A stretch of DNA of 64,000 nucleotides, from assembly GCA_965238045.1 (NCBI GenBank), contig CBDEGU010000007.1:248001-312000 (forward strand), read 5' to 3'. How positions within the stretch are numbered: position 1 is the first letter of the stretch; each line of letters begins with the position of its first letter. The translations under genes were made by a program, and so were the position numbers. Positions 42,016-53,620 of the stretch are shown in pieces. The DNA is from CBDEGU01 sp965238045 (lineage in GTDB: Bacteria; Acidobacteriota; Terriglobia; Bryobacterales; UBA6623). Under the pieces are notes generated by a model. The model was not told where the DNA came from. It searched no databases and worked only from the letters and a program-made list of their open reading frames with translations.

Positions 42016-43740
42016 TCATTCTTGTCTGGAACTCCCTTCGACGATCGTAAGCACCCGATTGGCAGCTGCGCGCGAGACATGCTCTACAAGGCCGCTCGGC
42101 CAGTGGATTTCGAGAGCCGCGCTTTCGGATTTTCCAAGACCGAAATGGACCCGCAGATCGTTCTGCGACAGATAGCTGCCGCCGCTACGGATTTCGTCCA
42201 TTTGGCGGCGACCACTTTCGGGCACGCAGTAGATACGGGCTCCAATAGCAGAGCGATTCGACTTCACGCCCACCAGTTTTATCTTGAGCCAGTTATTCTC
42301 ACCTGAAGCGTCGCAACGAAGCAACTGGGGGACGTCGTTGATGCAATTGACCACAACGTCGATGTCGCCGTCATTGTCGAAATCGCCGAAAGCGCAGCCG
42401 CGGGCGGGCACGGCCTCGAGAATTCCCGGGCCCGCTTCCAGCGAGACGTCAGCGAATCGCCCGTTTCCTAGATTTTGATAGAGTACTTTGCGCTGACGGT
42501 ATCCGGCTTCAACTTCCAGCTCATGCACCTCCGGGTACACGTGTCCGTTGGCAAGCAATATGTCCGCGAGGCCGTTATTGTCGATGTCCAAGAAGCCCGC
42601 TCCCCACCCCAGAAAACGCGTGTTTCGTCCCAGCCCGGACGAGTAGGTCGTCTCTTCGAAGACATTGTCGCCGAGATTCCGGTAAAGGTTTGAGTGGTCC
42701 CCGGAAAAATTGGTCTTAACAATATCCAAGTACCCGTCACCGTTGTAGTCAGCCGCCGCCACTCCCATCCCGGCCTGGGCTCTCCCGTCCGCGCTGAACG
42801 CCACTCCAGCTTCGATACCGATGTCGCGGAATGTGCCGTCACCGTTGTTGCGGTACAGAGCAGAAGGGCTGGAATCGTTCGCAACATAAATATCCGGCCA
42901 GCCATCGTTGTCGAAGTCGGAAACCAGCACACCGAGACTGTATTTTCCCGGAGTATTCCAAATTCCGGCCGTCTCAGATACGTCTGTGAATGTGCCGTCT
43001 CCATTGTTGTGGAAGAGAATATTTCTACCGCTTTGAAGACCGGCTGGCCCGCACGCAACCTCCAAACCCTTATAAAGGCACAGGCCGTCCTCGGAAACGG
43101 GGACGGTCTCGGGATCAAAATCGACGTAGTTTGCAACGAAAAGATCCAGCCACCCGTCGCGGTCGTAATCCAGAAAGGCGCAGCCGGTGTTCCACCGCGT
43201 CACCTTGTCTCCTCCCGCGCCGACGCCGGCTTTGGAAGTGACGTCGGTGAACGTGCCGTCCCCGTTATTGTGATAAAGAACGTTCTCGCCCCAGCAGGTA
43301 ACGAAGAGATCGTCGTGCCCGTCGTTGTCGTAGTCGCCGATGCATACGCCCTGCCCCCAGCCGCTGTGCCCCAGCCCAGCTTTTATCGTGACGTCGGTAA
43401 ACGTGCCGTCCCGATTGTTCTTGTAAAGCCGGTTTGTGGGCTCCGACACTTCTGGAAAGTCAGTTTCAAATTGAGTCCCATTCACTAAAAAAATGTCGAG
43501 CCAGCCGTCGTTATCATAATCGAAAAACGCCACGCCGCAGCCGGTGGTCTCAAGCAAGTAGCGGTTGCTTTTCTCGGCGCCGAAAACCGTTCGCGACTGG
43601 AGCCCGGCCTCCCGCGCAACGTTCACGAACCGCACTGGCAGCTTTTTTCCGCAAAGCAGTTGATCAAACGTGAATACAAGTCCCAAGCGCCAGATGGAAC
43701 GAATCAATTCCCGACGAGAAAAGAGCCGCCTCTCAATCAT
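42016..43740 (-). CDS. ASPIC/UnbV and FG-GAP (CRTAC-type) repeat protein
   Basis: 574 residues. The N terminus has an arginine pair in SRREL ahead of a hydrophobic stretch, a possible Tat or Sec leader. The body is a propeller of FG-GAP/VCBS repeats: FFDYDNDGWLDIFLVNG, GDYDNDGHDDLFVTCWG, LDYDRDGWLDLFVANY, DFDNDGWPDIYVAND, ADYNGDGYLDIVKTN, DIDNNGLADILLANG, DFDNDGDIDVVVN. Between them recur YRNNGDGTF and YHNNGDGTFTDVT. The C terminus is the ASPIC/UnbV domain (GARIYCVPESGRRQMDEIRS, SQNDLRVHFGLGKSE, IHWPSGL). An exported, calcium-binding surface protein, ligand unknown. Confidence 0.9.
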   Translation of the reverse strand: MIERRLFSRRELIRSIWRLGLVFTFDQLLCGKKLPVRFVNVAREAGLQSRTVFGAEKSNRYLLETTGCGVAFFDYDNDGWLDIFLVNGTQFETDFPEVSEPTNRLYKNNRDGTFTDVTIKAGLGHSGWGQGVCIGDYDNDGHDDLFVTCWGENVLYHNNGDGTFTDVTSKAGVGAGGDKVTRWNTGCAFLDYDRDGWLDLFVANYVDFDPETVPVSEDGLCLYKGLEVACGPAGLQSGRNILFHNNGDGTFTDVSETAGIWNTPGKYSLGVLVSDFDNDGWPDIYVANDSSPSALYRNNGDGTFRDIGIEAGVAFSADGRAQAGMGVAAADYNGDGYLDIVKTNFSGDHSNLYRNLGDNVFEETTYSSGLGRNTRFLGWGAGFLDIDNNGLADILLANGHVYPEVHELEVEAGYRQRKVLYQNLGNGRFADVSLEAGPGILEAVPARGCAFGDFDNDGDIDVVVNCINDVPQLLRCDASGENNWLKIKLVGVKSNRSAIGARIYCVPESGRRQMDEIRSGGSYLSQNDLRVHFGLGKSESAALEIHWPSGLVEHVSRAAANRVLTIVEGSSRQE

Positions 43741-44165
43741 CCGTCCACGCTCTCGCCATTAGCGCCGTCCAACGTAACGCTACGTTCATTGCAAACTCCG
43801 GGCATTGAACTCGAAGATGACTTTTGTCGCTGCATTTCTCTATATCAAGGTTGCCTTAGTTCACTGCAGTTAACTACTTGCAATGCGCATGCTAGCTGCA
43901 TTCTGTTGGTGCTGTCAAGCAACACAGGGCAGGAGGCGACGCCGAAACTGGGGGATATGACGAGTCATAGTAAGAGCAGTATTGTTAGTGTCGTCGCGCC
44001 TACTCGCTGTTCTCCTCCCTCTTAAACCGGGAATTCCGGGTTTTCAGTGGGCAACCCCCGTCCGAGCGGGCTAAGATCCCTTTCCCTCCGCTTCAACGAT
44101 TCCAAATCGGTCCTCGCCGTCAAGGGTGCGCTCCGCCGCGCCGAGGGCGCACGTGAAAATCCGGG
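43741..44165. other. Intergenic region, no gene recognised
   Basis: Lower-GC sequence upstream of the ASPIC gene and downstream of the broken glycosidase-like gene. The string CTGTCAAGCAACACAGGGCA near 43914 resembles CTGTCAAGTAAAACAGAGCA near 46775, so the two may be related element ends. Confidence 0.45.
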
Positions 44166-46498
44166 CTAAATGCCGTGCTTCCGACCGTAAGCTGGGATCT
44201 CGCGTTCGAGGACTGCTCGCAACACTTTGAGTTTCTCCTCCAGTACATGAGGATCGTAGACGTAATCCATCTCCAGTTCGTAGCCGATCCGAGAGTCCCT
44301 CCGGGCTGTTTCCAGTGACGCCTTTGTTCGGGCAATCTCTTCTCTCAAAATTCGCACCATCTTGTTCAGCAGTTCCTTGCATTCCGTGGGATCGGATGTC
44401 CCACCGAGCCGGAACCTGAAGTCCTCAAACGTCAGGATCGCGTGGCTACTGCGCAAAGTCCGCTGCATCTGCTCGACCAAAAGAACCTCGCGGAACGCTC
44501 CATAGCGTTTGGAGTCCGGTGCCTGGCGGGCGGCCTCCCTGTAAGGCCGGAGGCCTGCTTCGAATTCGTCCGCGGCCTGGAGGGTCAGCCTCTGGTATGT
44601 GGGAAGAACGGAAACGCCATCGAGCCGCTCGGGCTCCGTCATGCGGGCAATTCCAGTGCTCCGACGCGCATACTCCTCGGCCATATTGACCCGGTTGGTA
44701 AAGTCTGGAATGAACGTAAAGCTCGCGCGCGTGAAAGGCCAGAGCGGATCGATTCTTGAGGCCCGGTGGGTTTTCCACAACGCCTGGTCCCACCAGGAGT
44801 GCTCGATGGTCATTGTGCGGGCCGGGGGTTTATCAAAGAAGAGCGGGTTCCCCGGGGAAAAGTTTGTGCCCATCCTGGGGCCCATGTCGGGAACAAGACG
44901 GATCGCCGAGCTAAAACGGCGCCACGCATCCAGAACCAGAGTCTCCGAACCAGAGCCGAAATCGCGCCTGGCAATTTGGGGAAGGAGCTCCTCGATCGGA
45001 GGGGCCTCCGTCCAGGAAGTCCAGGCGCGCAGTTCCGAAATGAAATTCGGCGTGTAGCCGAAACTCCAACTTTCGAGGACGCCGTCAACCCGGTGTTCCT
45101 GAAGAGCCCGGTATCGCTCCTGCCACTGGTAGGGGGTGGGTAGGTAGGGAAAAGAGTGCCGAATTGCCAACTGGCAAAGGTGTCCGCTTTGGTGTAAACG
45201 CGCATCCCACGCCTATGCGCTTCGGCGATCTGGGCCGCGGCAACCTCCGAGGGGCCGACCTGGCTGATCGAGTAGTCGGTGACGTATCCCTTCAGTCCGT
45301 CGATCTCGAAGCTCTTGCCGTTCTCCCATGTCACAAGCGGAATTACATCCTGCGGCAACTGCTGAATGAAGTAGCGCTTGAGCTCTACTTGCTGCGGGCG
45401 GAAGTCGATGTTGTACTCCCACGGCAGCACTTCGATCTCGGGGTCGACACGGTGGCACTCCTCGGCCACGATTGCGACTGCCCGACACCAGTTATTCGCC
45501 CATTCCCGGAGGTCGACACTGCCATGACCGCCGGCGCCGAACCATTCGTCGTAGAAGAAGCCTTCCGTGAGCAGGACGTAACCACGTATCTCGGGAAAGC
45601 GGCTGAGAATGTCACGCATCAAGTCTCGCAGTCCCGCCTCGCTTTCCCGATTACCCGTGAAGCGGTAGAGGATGGGAGTGTACACGGATATCCCATAACG
45701 GGATGCGCGCGCCAGCAGATCCTTCATCCTCTCTGGGTCCTGGCGACGTACCATCACGTAGTGCGCGGTTCCTTCGGCACCGTTAGGGTTGGCGTAGATT
45801 GACGCGTAGATCGCGTCATATCCGGCGTGCGCGACCCGGGATAGGTAAGCGTCAGGCCATTCCATCCAGCCGAGCCAATTCAAAACCATCCGGGTACGGT
45901 ACAGGCTGCGGCGAGTGGACTGGAAGTCCCGCTGAAGAAAAGGCCCCTCTCGAAGACTCATCCGCGATTCCAGGTTATAGAGACCCTGAGCGGCGCCACG
46001 CTCGTCGAATCCGCAGACGACGACGAGTTCCTGCGAGAACTCCAGCGCATAATCCTTGGGACCATGGAGAGCTGCGCCGCAACCCGGCAGCGTTCGCGCC
46101 GTTCCGACCACAATTGCGCGGTCGAACTCGCGCCACCCATCCAAGGAGCTAAGAGACTCCATCTCGACCCGCACCTTCATCGCGATGTCGAGATAGTCGC
46201 GGAAGTCCTCAGCCGCGGTGCGGAGGACGGAGTCGGCCTGCGAAGGAACCAGAAGCTTCCATCCTTCAGCCCCGATCTCAATCTCGGCGGGCGTCGCGCT
46301 CGCATTGGCATCGCGCCTCAGGCTGTGGACGGGGCTCTCTTTCAAAGTCTTGTGGTGTTGGTAAGGTTCCTCCAGAGGGAGGAGACGGAAGGCTTCGGCA
46401 CTGAAATCGTCTGAAGTCCGGGGTTCATCGCGCTCGCACGATGAAAACAGCATCAGTATTGCGCTCAGGCATATCCTCTGTCGTAGATTAACGCTCAC
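44166..46498 (-). pseudogene. Secreted TIM-barrel glycosidase-like lipoprotein, frameshifted (paralogue 1)
   Basis: Start GTG 46498 is chosen for the GGGAGGA site upstream and because a lipoprotein signal begins there (CLSAILMLFSSC, lipobox LFSSC). The first frame carries RAIVVGTARTLPGCG, VVCGFDERGAAQGLYNLESR, then barrel segments such as YGISVYTPILYRFTG, PEIRGYVLLTEGFFYDEWF and PWEYNIDFRPQ. Near 45155 the frame breaks by a 2-base excess after WQFGT; the rest (PYLPTPYQWQERYRALQEHR to GRKHGI) continues in another frame to 44166. The N-terminal region resembles the small domain found before GH20/GH67 barrels, so a glycoside hydrolase relative is suggested, not proven. Paralogues at 48.7-52.2 and 59.5-62.2 kb are also broken. 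Confidence 0.75.
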
Positions 46499-46926
46499 AG
46501 CGTCCTCCCGATCGGCGCATTTCGGATTCGAGCAGCCAGGCCTTGAGATGGCGATGAGGCGCACGATGTCCCCAGGAAGATCGAACCCACTGACCGTCGT
46601 GACGCGGCGGTGCACTCGTCGCTCAGATGGCCTGCGCCGTTGGCCATGACCACGATCGCTAGCATTCCTTCAGCCGTCCGCGCGAGGAGCCGAGATGATC
46701 GAGCGTGTCGGCACCTGCCTGTGAGTGTTGCGTATAATTAGCCTAACATGTGTATACGAAACACACGTCGGCACTGTCAAGTAAAACAGAGCAGCGGCGG
46801 CGACGGAAGCGGTCGACAAGACGGGACACTACGAGGAGCGTTGCAAGGATTGTCGCTTCATGAGCGAGAGTCCGATTGACGTCGGTCAGAACCATCGGGG
46901 TGACTGTTATATCGCTTGTAGAAGCC

Positions 46927-48336
46927 ATGGCGAGCCGGTATCTCCATTCCGCTGCGCGACTGTGCTTAGTCGGTGTGCTAATGCTCGGGTCAACGCTCAC
47001 CGCTTCGGGCGATCCGGCTCCTAGTGCCGAAGTCCGCCTGCACATGCAGCGAAGCCTGGAGCTGGGGAAACAGGGCAGATGGACCGAAGCCATAGCCGAG
47101 CTTCGCCGGGCCGTCGCGCTGGGACCGAAATCGGCCGAGGCGCGTTACAGCCTTGGGGTCGCGCTGTTTTGGACCCGCCAGTATCCCGCCGCGCGCTTGG
47201 AGTTCGAGGAGACCCTCCGACTCTCCCCCAGGCTCGCGGAAGCGCACTTCTTCCTGGGTCGCGTGCTCGAGGAGGAAGGCGGAGACCTGGATCGGGCTGT
47301 CCGTCACTTAGAGAGAGCGATTGAGTACGGCGCGGACGGGGCCAAGGTCTACCGCAGCCTCGGAGTCGGGTTGCGTAGCCTGGGCGACTTTAGCGGTGCG
47401 ATCCGGGCATTGCGGCAGGCGGCAAGCCTGCGTCCTGATCTGATGGATGTGCGAAACATGCTTGGGCTCACGCTCATCGAGGTAGGAGACCTCTTCGGCG
47501 CTGTCGCTGTGTACGAGGAAGTGTTGGCGCTCAGTCCGGACTACGCGCCTGCGAAGAAAAACCTGGGTCTCGCTCTGATTCGGGCCGGCGACGTGCGCTC
47601 AGCCGAGAGGGTCTACCGGGAGCTGCTCGCGGCCGATAGCAACGACGCTGTTTCGGAGTACAACTTGGGGGTTTCGTTGCGTGAGCAGGACAGGATCGAG
47701 GAAGCCATTGAACGATTCCAGCGCGCGGTCCAACTAAGCCCGGACTGGGGCGACGCTTATATTGATCTAGGCAAGGCGTTTTGGCAGCTTGGGCAACTCG
47801 GAGAAGCCGCGGCGGCGCTGCGCCGCGGCGCCCCCCTAAGCCCCGCATCGGAAGCGGGTTGGCGGACGCTGGGTGGAGTACTCGTGGACCTGGGAAATCT
47901 GGAGGACGCGGCTAAGGCGTTGAGGACAGCGGTACGCAGGGAGCCGAATTCCCCAGAGGCGCACTACGCGCTCGCGCTGGTCCTCCGTCGTCAAGGAAAG
48001 CACGAGGATGCCGCTCGCGAAATGGATCTAGCGGACACAGCGCGTCGGGAGCGCGATTCGGTCGACGCGGCGATTATTTCGACTCAAGGTGGAATCCGAC
48101 AGCTCGAAAACGGTGACCTGGACCGGGCCGTCCAGCAGTTTCGCGCCGTGATTTCTCAAGCGCCGGGATTCGCGCCTGCCCACTATCAATTGAGCCTCGT
48201 GCTGCGAAAACTCGGCCGGGAGCAGGATGCCGCCGAAGCGCTTCGGGCTGCTGAAGCTCGCGACCCCGGCCTGCGCTTCTGTCGGTCGAGCCTGGGACTG
48301 AGGTCCTGGCTGCAGCGGCGTCCGAGCGCAAGATAG
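46927..48336 (+). CDS. Exported TPR-repeat protein
   Basis: 469 residues from ATG 46927, where a signal peptide begins (ARLCLVGVLMLGSTLTASG); an upstream TTG at 46876 is less likely. About eleven tetratricopeptide units fill the protein (for example RWTEAIAELRRAVALGPKSA, DFSGAIRALRQAASLRPDLM, RIEEAIERFQRAVQLSPDWG, KHEDAAREMDLADTARRERD). It is probably a periplasmic scaffold. It lies between two broken members of the glycosidase-like family, in the same direction as the second. The 430 bases upstream show no other gene. Confidence 0.85.
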   Translation: MASRYLHSAARLCLVGVLMLGSTLTASGDPAPSAEVRLHMQRSLELGKQGRWTEAIAELRRAVALGPKSAEARYSLGVALFWTRQYPAARLEFEETLRLSPRLAEAHFFLGRVLEEEGGDLDRAVRHLERAIEYGADGAKVYRSLGVGLRSLGDFSGAIRALRQAASLRPDLMDVRNMLGLTLIEVGDLFGAVAVYEEVLALSPDYAPAKKNLGLALIRAGDVRSAERVYRELLAADSNDAVSEYNLGVSLREQDRIEEAIERFQRAVQLSPDWGDAYIDLGKAFWQLGQLGEAAAALRRGAPLSPASEAGWRTLGGVLVDLGNLEDAAKALRTAVRREPNSPEAHYALALVLRRQGKHEDAAREMDLADTARRERDSVDAAIISTQGGIRQLENGDLDRAVQQFRAVISQAPGFAPAHYQLSLVLRKLGREQDAAEALRAAEARDPGLRFCRSSLGLRSWLQRRPSAR

Positions 48337-48694
48337 ATGGCTGTTGTGGAGTGGACCCCTGAGGCGAGGCCAAGAAATTAGGGATGTGTTGCGGTTAACT
48401 GAAAAAGCATAGCGTATCCAGCCCAATGGGGGCATGATCAAGTCAGCCGGGGAAGCGGAAGCGGGCTCTGCTGGAGAGCATCCCGCCAGGGATACGGTCA
48501 ACCGAGCGTCCTACGAGCCACCGCGCCAGTTCCCGACCCTACCGGGATCTCCTCGCTGACCGCAGGGATCTGGTCCTCGATCCGGCGCCACTCCCGCCTG
48601 ACGCCGTAGACCACTCGGCGAAGCAGGTGGACCGCAGATGCAGTCGGCCCCCGACCGCTTGACCCGCTGAGCGTAAGCATCATACTATGGTCGC
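48337..48694. other. Intergenic region, no gene recognised
   Basis: No protein similarity on either strand. It should hold the promoter of the broken glycosidase-like gene that starts at 48695. Confidence 0.45.
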
Positions 48695-49018
48695 ATGCAT
48701 GTTGCACACAATGGTAGAGTCATTGCGTTGCTGCTGGCACTGACCGTGTGGCAGGGCGCTGTACCGCACTCTCCAGCGCAAGTGTCTTCTTCAGAGTTCG
48801 CTGCTCGGGCGTTACCGGCCCTCCCGGTCGAGCGGCCATACGACTTCCTCACTGAATTCACCGAGGACAGAGGCTATCCGATCCACCCGATCCGCGACCC
48901 GCAGGCGCAGCCGACCGCTGATGAAATAGCCGTTCCTCAGCAGGGCTGGACACTGCGGATGCGATCCGATGTGGGTCCTGTTCTTGCCAACGCCGCCCAG
49001 GAGTTCCGCCACTACCTA

Positions 49019-50249
49019 GTATATCGTTTCATTAAACTGTACTCATCTCAGACGCGCTCTCCAGCGGCTCGAACTTCCTCCAGCGGTGAACGACGGGGGC
49101 GGCGTTGATCTCCGCGATCCCCTGCAGGATTCGTTCTCGAAGTTCCTCCCAGGACTCCACCCGGATTCGCTTCAAAAAAGTGCGCGCCATCTTCCCGAAC
49201 AGCGTCTCGACAATGTTCAGCCAGGACCCGTGGGTCGGCGTATGCACGTATTTGAAGCGGTTCGGACGCGTCGCCAAATAGTCCTTCGTCTCCTTGGAAA
49301 CGTGGGAGGAATGATTATCCAAGATCAATCGGATCGTGCAGTGGGCCGGGTAGGATTGGTCCAGATCCTTGAGCAGTAAGATGAATTCCCGGCTGCGGTG
49401 GCGCCGCTCCACCCGCGCTGTCACCCGACCGTCGTGCAAGTCCAGCGCCGCCAGAATCGAGCAAGTTCCCAGACGTTTGTATTCGTAATCTCGAGCCACG
49501 CAGGGATGCCGCCCCGCAGTCGGCGGCAGGTCCGGAGCGGTGTTGGCGATCGCTTGCACGCCGGGCTTTTCGTCGACCGAAACCGTAATCACGCCCGGCG
49601 ATGGGCCGCCCTCGCCCGCGCTTTCATTCTGCAAGGCCACCTCGCGGTAGACCAGCAGCACCTGCCGCATCTTGGACTCAAAATCCGGGTCGCGGCGCTG
49701 CAAGTAGTACTTCACCTTCTCCGGGTGAAGAGGTTGCTCGGCCAGAATCCGATGGACGGTCGCCTTGGCCGCTTGGGCCAAGGCCGGATAGCCCGCTTCC
49801 ACGGCATGCTGGCGCACGTGCCGGGCGAGCGCGCCGCGGGTCCAGAGCTCGGCGGCGTAACCGAGTTGCTTGGGTTTGCTACAGGCCAAGTGCACCACCC
49901 AGGCCTTGGCCTCTTCGCTGATGCGGGGTTCCCGGGGACGATGATAGGCATCCTTGAGCGCCGCTTCCACCCCCATGGCCAGGGCTCGCTCGATCCATTT
50001 GCCAACGCTTTTGCGCGTCATCTTCACGGCCCGCATAATCTCGGCGATCGTCTCGCCGCAATGATAGCGCCACAGAATCTCGGCTCTCTGCACCTCCCGA
50101 GCCGGAGCCTTACGCGAACGACGCAGCCGCTGCAGATGTTGCGACTCTTCGGGCGTGAGAAGCAGTTGGGGACGCTTCGATTTTCCTGCCATGCATCCAG
50201 CCTAGCAGGAAACATCCTCGTATCGATATGTTTTAATGAAACGCTATAC
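49019..50249 (-). mobile_element. IS630-family element, copy 2 (1231 bp)
   Basis: Same ends, length and protein as copy 1 (7057-8287). Flanked by TA at 49017-49018 and 50250-50251. It interrupts the glycosidase-like gene; removing the element and one TA restores the reading frame. Confidence 0.95.
49032..50192 (-). CDS. IS630-family transposase (copy 2)
   Basis: 386 residues, identical to copy 1, with helix-turn-helix and DDE motifs VSVDEKPGVQ, LILDNHSSH and WLNIVETLFGK. It is transcribed against the interrupted host gene. Identity of two copies 42 kb apart indicates recent activity. Confidence 0.96.
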   Translation of the reverse strand: MAGKSKRPQLLLTPEESQHLQRLRRSRKAPAREVQRAEILWRYHCGETIAEIMRAVKMTRKSVGKWIERALAMGVEAALKDAYHRPREPRISEEAKAWVVHLACSKPKQLGYAAELWTRGALARHVRQHAVEAGYPALAQAAKATVHRILAEQPLHPEKVKYYLQRRDPDFESKMRQVLLVYREVALQNESAGEGGPSPGVITVSVDEKPGVQAIANTAPDLPPTAGRHPCVARDYEYKRLGTCSILAALDLHDGRVTARVERRHRSREFILLLKDLDQSYPAHCTIRLILDNHSSHVSKETKDYLATRPNRFKYVHTPTHGSWLNIVETLFGKMARTFLKRIRVESWEELRERILQGIAEINAAPVVHRWRKFEPLESASEMSTV

Positions 50250-52274
50250 TAGAGGCTGCGTTCGAAACTCGTCTGACCGTCGAACAACGAGATTCCCTCT
50301 CAGACTGGTCCAGTCACATGAATACCATCGTCGCGGGCCAGCGCGAGCACCTTCCCGGCTGTGGATCGGCTTTGGAGGGGCCCAAAGATTACCAGATCAT
50401 CGTGTCGCCGGGGCGGATCGCAGTTTGTGGTTTTGACGAGCGCGGCGCAATGTACGGTCTGTACAATCTGGAAGCCCGCATGAGCTTGCGGGGAGCCCCT
50501 TTCCTGCCGCGCGATCTCAACACAACTCGGCGCAGCCTGTTCCGGGCGCGCATGACCTTGTCCGGACTTGGCTGGATGAAGTGGCCCGATCGCTATCTCG
50601 CTACGCTGCCCCGTTATGGATTCGACTCCATTTTCGCCTCTGTCTACCGCAATCCAAACAATGCTCCGGGCGTGGGCCGCCACTGGGACAAGATGAAAAA
50701 GCATCCACCCGGACAGATGAAGGACTTGATCCGCAGGGCCGCGCGATTTGGAATCGACGTTTATTGCCCGATTCTCTATCGCTACACGGGCACTCCTCAA
50801 AACAAGCAAGCCTTGCGAAAACTGGTTCGGGACATCGTTCGCGAGTTCCCCGAGATTCGCGGCTACGTTCTTCTAACCGAGGGATTCTATTACGACACTT
50901 GGTTCGGAGCTGGTGGCCACGGCGATCAAGACTTGCGCAAATGGGGCCGCGAATGGGCCCGGGGCGTCAGGATTGTCACTGAAGAGTGCCGCAGATTAAA
51001 CCCCTCGATCGAAGTTTTAGCCTGGGAGTATAACATCGATTTCCGGCCGGAGCAGGCCGAGACGAAACGGTATGTGATCAGTCAGCTGCCAAAGTACGCA
51101 ATCCCGTTGCTGACGTTCGAGAATGGAAAGAGTTTTGAGCTTGACGGGGAACGTGGATATCTTCGCGACTACGCGATCAACCAGGTGGGACCCGCCGAGG
51201 TGACTATAGCACAGATCGCCGAGGCCAAGAGGCGAGGCATGTGGGCCGTTTACTCCAAAGCCGACACCTTTGCGAGCTGGCAGTTTGGCACGTTCCCGTA
51301 CTTGCCATTTCCCTATCAATGGTATGCGCGATATCAAGCTTTGGAAGAATACGGCGTCGACGGGACAATGGAGACGTGGAGCTACGGATTCAAACCGAAT
51401 TTCATGGCGGAGATCCGAGCCTGGTATAGCTGGAGCGACGCACCACCGTTGGACGAGCTACTCCGTTCAATTGCCCGCATGAAGTTCGGCACGAGCTCTG
51501 AGGATGACGTCCTGGGCGCATGGAAGCACTTTAGTGAGGCGATCAAGGTATTTCCGGACACCGGTCCCAATTGGGGAACCAATAACGCTGTAGCCAGTCC
51601 CTTTTTTTTTGAAAAGCCCAAGCCAGGGGCAATGACATTTGAGAATTCCTGGAGAGACCAGGAGCTTTGGTCGCGCGAGGCGGGGTTGAACCCCTATTGG
51701 CCTTATGTCCCAAGGCGCCTGTTCCTGTGGCCGGATTTCAGTAACCAAGTGAATGTGGCGGAGAGGTATCCTCGTTTTTTCAGCCTCCCGGTTTTCCAGA
51801 AGTACCTGTTGTTGGCGGCCGACCGAATGGAGCGCGGTCTGCAGAGCTACCGCAAGGCAGCACTGAGAGCGCCTCCGGCAAAGCAGAGGGAAGCTTTTCG
51901 AGAAGTGCTGCTCGCCGAGCAATTGCAGAGGATGATGCGGAGCGAGAACGCATTGTTGGAATTCGAGGATCTTCGTTTCCGGCTTCACAGGGCTACAGGC
52001 TCCGCAGAGAGAGAGCGAATCTTGGGTGCCATACCACAATCCTGAAAGAGGAGATTGTTCGAACAAGGGCTTCGCTCGAAACGGCACGGCGGGATTCGCG
52101 TTTGGGTTACGAGTGGGAGCAGGATTACATCTACACCCCCGATACCATTGAGAAGAAGCTGAGGCTGCTTGAAGTGACCTTGATCGAGCAGATACCGGCC
52201 TACCGCAAGCAGTGACCCACTGAGAGGCCGTTACGCCTAAGGCGGATGCAACGCAGAGCGGTCCGACGCGTCGC

Positions 52275-53403
52275 CTAGTTCTCTGACCGTCTGATAGATG
52301 GTCTTTTGTAGCCGAACTTGCGGCGCGCGGCCTTGCGGTCGAATCGCCAGTCGATCTTGACCCGTTCGCGATTCACCCGGCGATTCCAAGCCGTCGCTTG
52401 CCGCCGCAGCGTCGCCAGGTCCGGAATGCGCCGCTTGCCCAAGCATTGCCGCGAGAACAGACCAATCTCAATCTCCGCTTGATTCAACCAACTGCCGTGC
52501 TTTGGTGTGTAGTGCGGAGTGAAACTGCTCCAAATCTCGCCGCCGAACTCCTCGCCGCACAGATCGGTCAGCGACTTGCGGCTGTGTGTGGAGAGGTTGT
52601 CCATCACCAAGTGGATCGTCTCCGCCTCGGGATAGGACATCGCCAGTTGAAACAATGCCTTGGCAAACTCAACCCCGCAGCGGTCCGGCGTCACGAACGT
52701 GAACTGGCGACCGGCTTTGGGCTCGACCGCGCAAAACACATTCGCGGTTCCACGGCGTTCATACTCGCTGTCCCAACGAGCCTCGCGTCCCGGCACGGCG
52801 GGCTTGCCAGGACGAACGTCGGCGTGAAGCGTCACCGGTTTCTCATCCAAGCAGACGACGGGCTGGACCGGATCATATGGCTGTTCGTAGGTTCCGAGCA
52901 CGTCTTCCATGCGTGCGATGTATTCGTCATTGAGTTCCGCCACGCACCACATTTTTTTTCCGCCACGGCTTGAGGTCGTGGTTCAGGAGCAACACGCGAA
53001 TGGTTTCTCGGCCCACACGCGGAACCAGTCGTCGCTTGACCGCTTCTTCGGCGACCAGCCGCACGGTCCAACGTGCGCGCCCCTGCGGCGGATCGGCGCA
53101 CACCATGGCGATGATGCGCTGGCGTTGCCCCGTGGTCAGCAAACTTGCGGCTCCCGGCCGTTGCTTGTCGTGCAGTGCCCGTTCCAGGCCACCTTGCTGA
53201 TAGCGGCGCGCGAGATTGCGGACGGCTTGGCGCGTCATCGGCAGGACTTCGGCGATCTGCGGAGCGCCCGTTCCTTCTGCCAAGCGCTGCAACGCTACAG
53301 CCCGCAGCACCACGCGGACCTGTTCCATGCCACCGCTCAGAAGCTTCTTCAGCGCCGCTTGATCCTTCTTGGAAACCTTCACGCGCAGGGCGGGACGGGG
53401 CAT
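52275..53403 (-). CDS. IS630-family transposase of a second type, in two frames across an A8 run
   Basis: The first frame (53403-52927) encodes the helix-turn-helix part (GTGAPQIAEVLPMTRQAVRN, VGRETIRVLLLNHDLKPWRK). The second (52952-52275) encodes the DDE part: Asp in VVCLDEKPVTLH, Asp in LVMDNLSTHS and Glu in GSWLNQAEIEIG. They meet at a run of eight adenines, after KPWRK; seven adenines would give one continuous frame KPWRKKMWCVAEL. Either one A was gained by mutation, or the element uses programmed slippage (a +1 shift or transcript slippage), as some IS630 members do. The stop codon TAG uses the TA target duplication. Confidence 0.8.
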
Positions 53404-53474
53404 ACCTCAAGTATGCCCCAAAACATTTCCATTCGAATATGTTTTTTTGTGAAATATTCAGGCGGTCAAAGAAC
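52278..53474 (-). mobile_element. IS630-family element, second type (1197 bp)
   Basis: Ends GTTCTCTGACCGTCTGA (left) and the inverted GTTCTTTGACCGCCTGA (right) are flanked by TA at 52276-52277 and 53475-53476. Unrelated at sequence level to copies 1 and 2. Confidence 0.9.
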
Positions 53475-53620
53475 TAGCTGCTCGGTGCAGCCTATAGTCT
53501 GGCTGTTAGCCGCCGTCTTGCGGGTCGGCTTTGGGGCCGACGACGAGGTGTTGCCTTGGCTGGCGGATATTCGCTAAGTGAACCCCACCTGTGGTGCGCA
53601 AATATTCCGTCCGAGGGGCA

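Larger units (their letters stand above)
48695..52215 (+). pseudogene. Secreted TIM-barrel glycosidase-like protein, disrupted by IS630 (paralogue 2)
   Basis: The N-terminal part (48695-49018) has a signal peptide (RVIALLLALTVWQGAVPHSP). IS630 copy 2 follows; the frame resumes exactly in phase at 50252 and continues with VAGQREHLPGCGSALEGPKD, VCGFDERGAMYGLYNLEARM, PEIRGYVLLTEGFYYDTWFG and FASWQFGTFPYLPFPYQW. A second lesion near 52030 (1 base) moves the last 60 residues (ILKEEIVRTRASLETARRDS to IPAYRKQ) to another frame ending at 52215. Without these, about 765 residues collinear with paralogue 1. A downstream product from ATG 50318 would lack the signal peptide. Confidence 0.8.

Noticed and set aside
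43660..44025. 121-codon frame upstream of the ASPIC gene
   Set aside because: It begins within the ASPIC gene on the opposite strand and shows no protein-like features.
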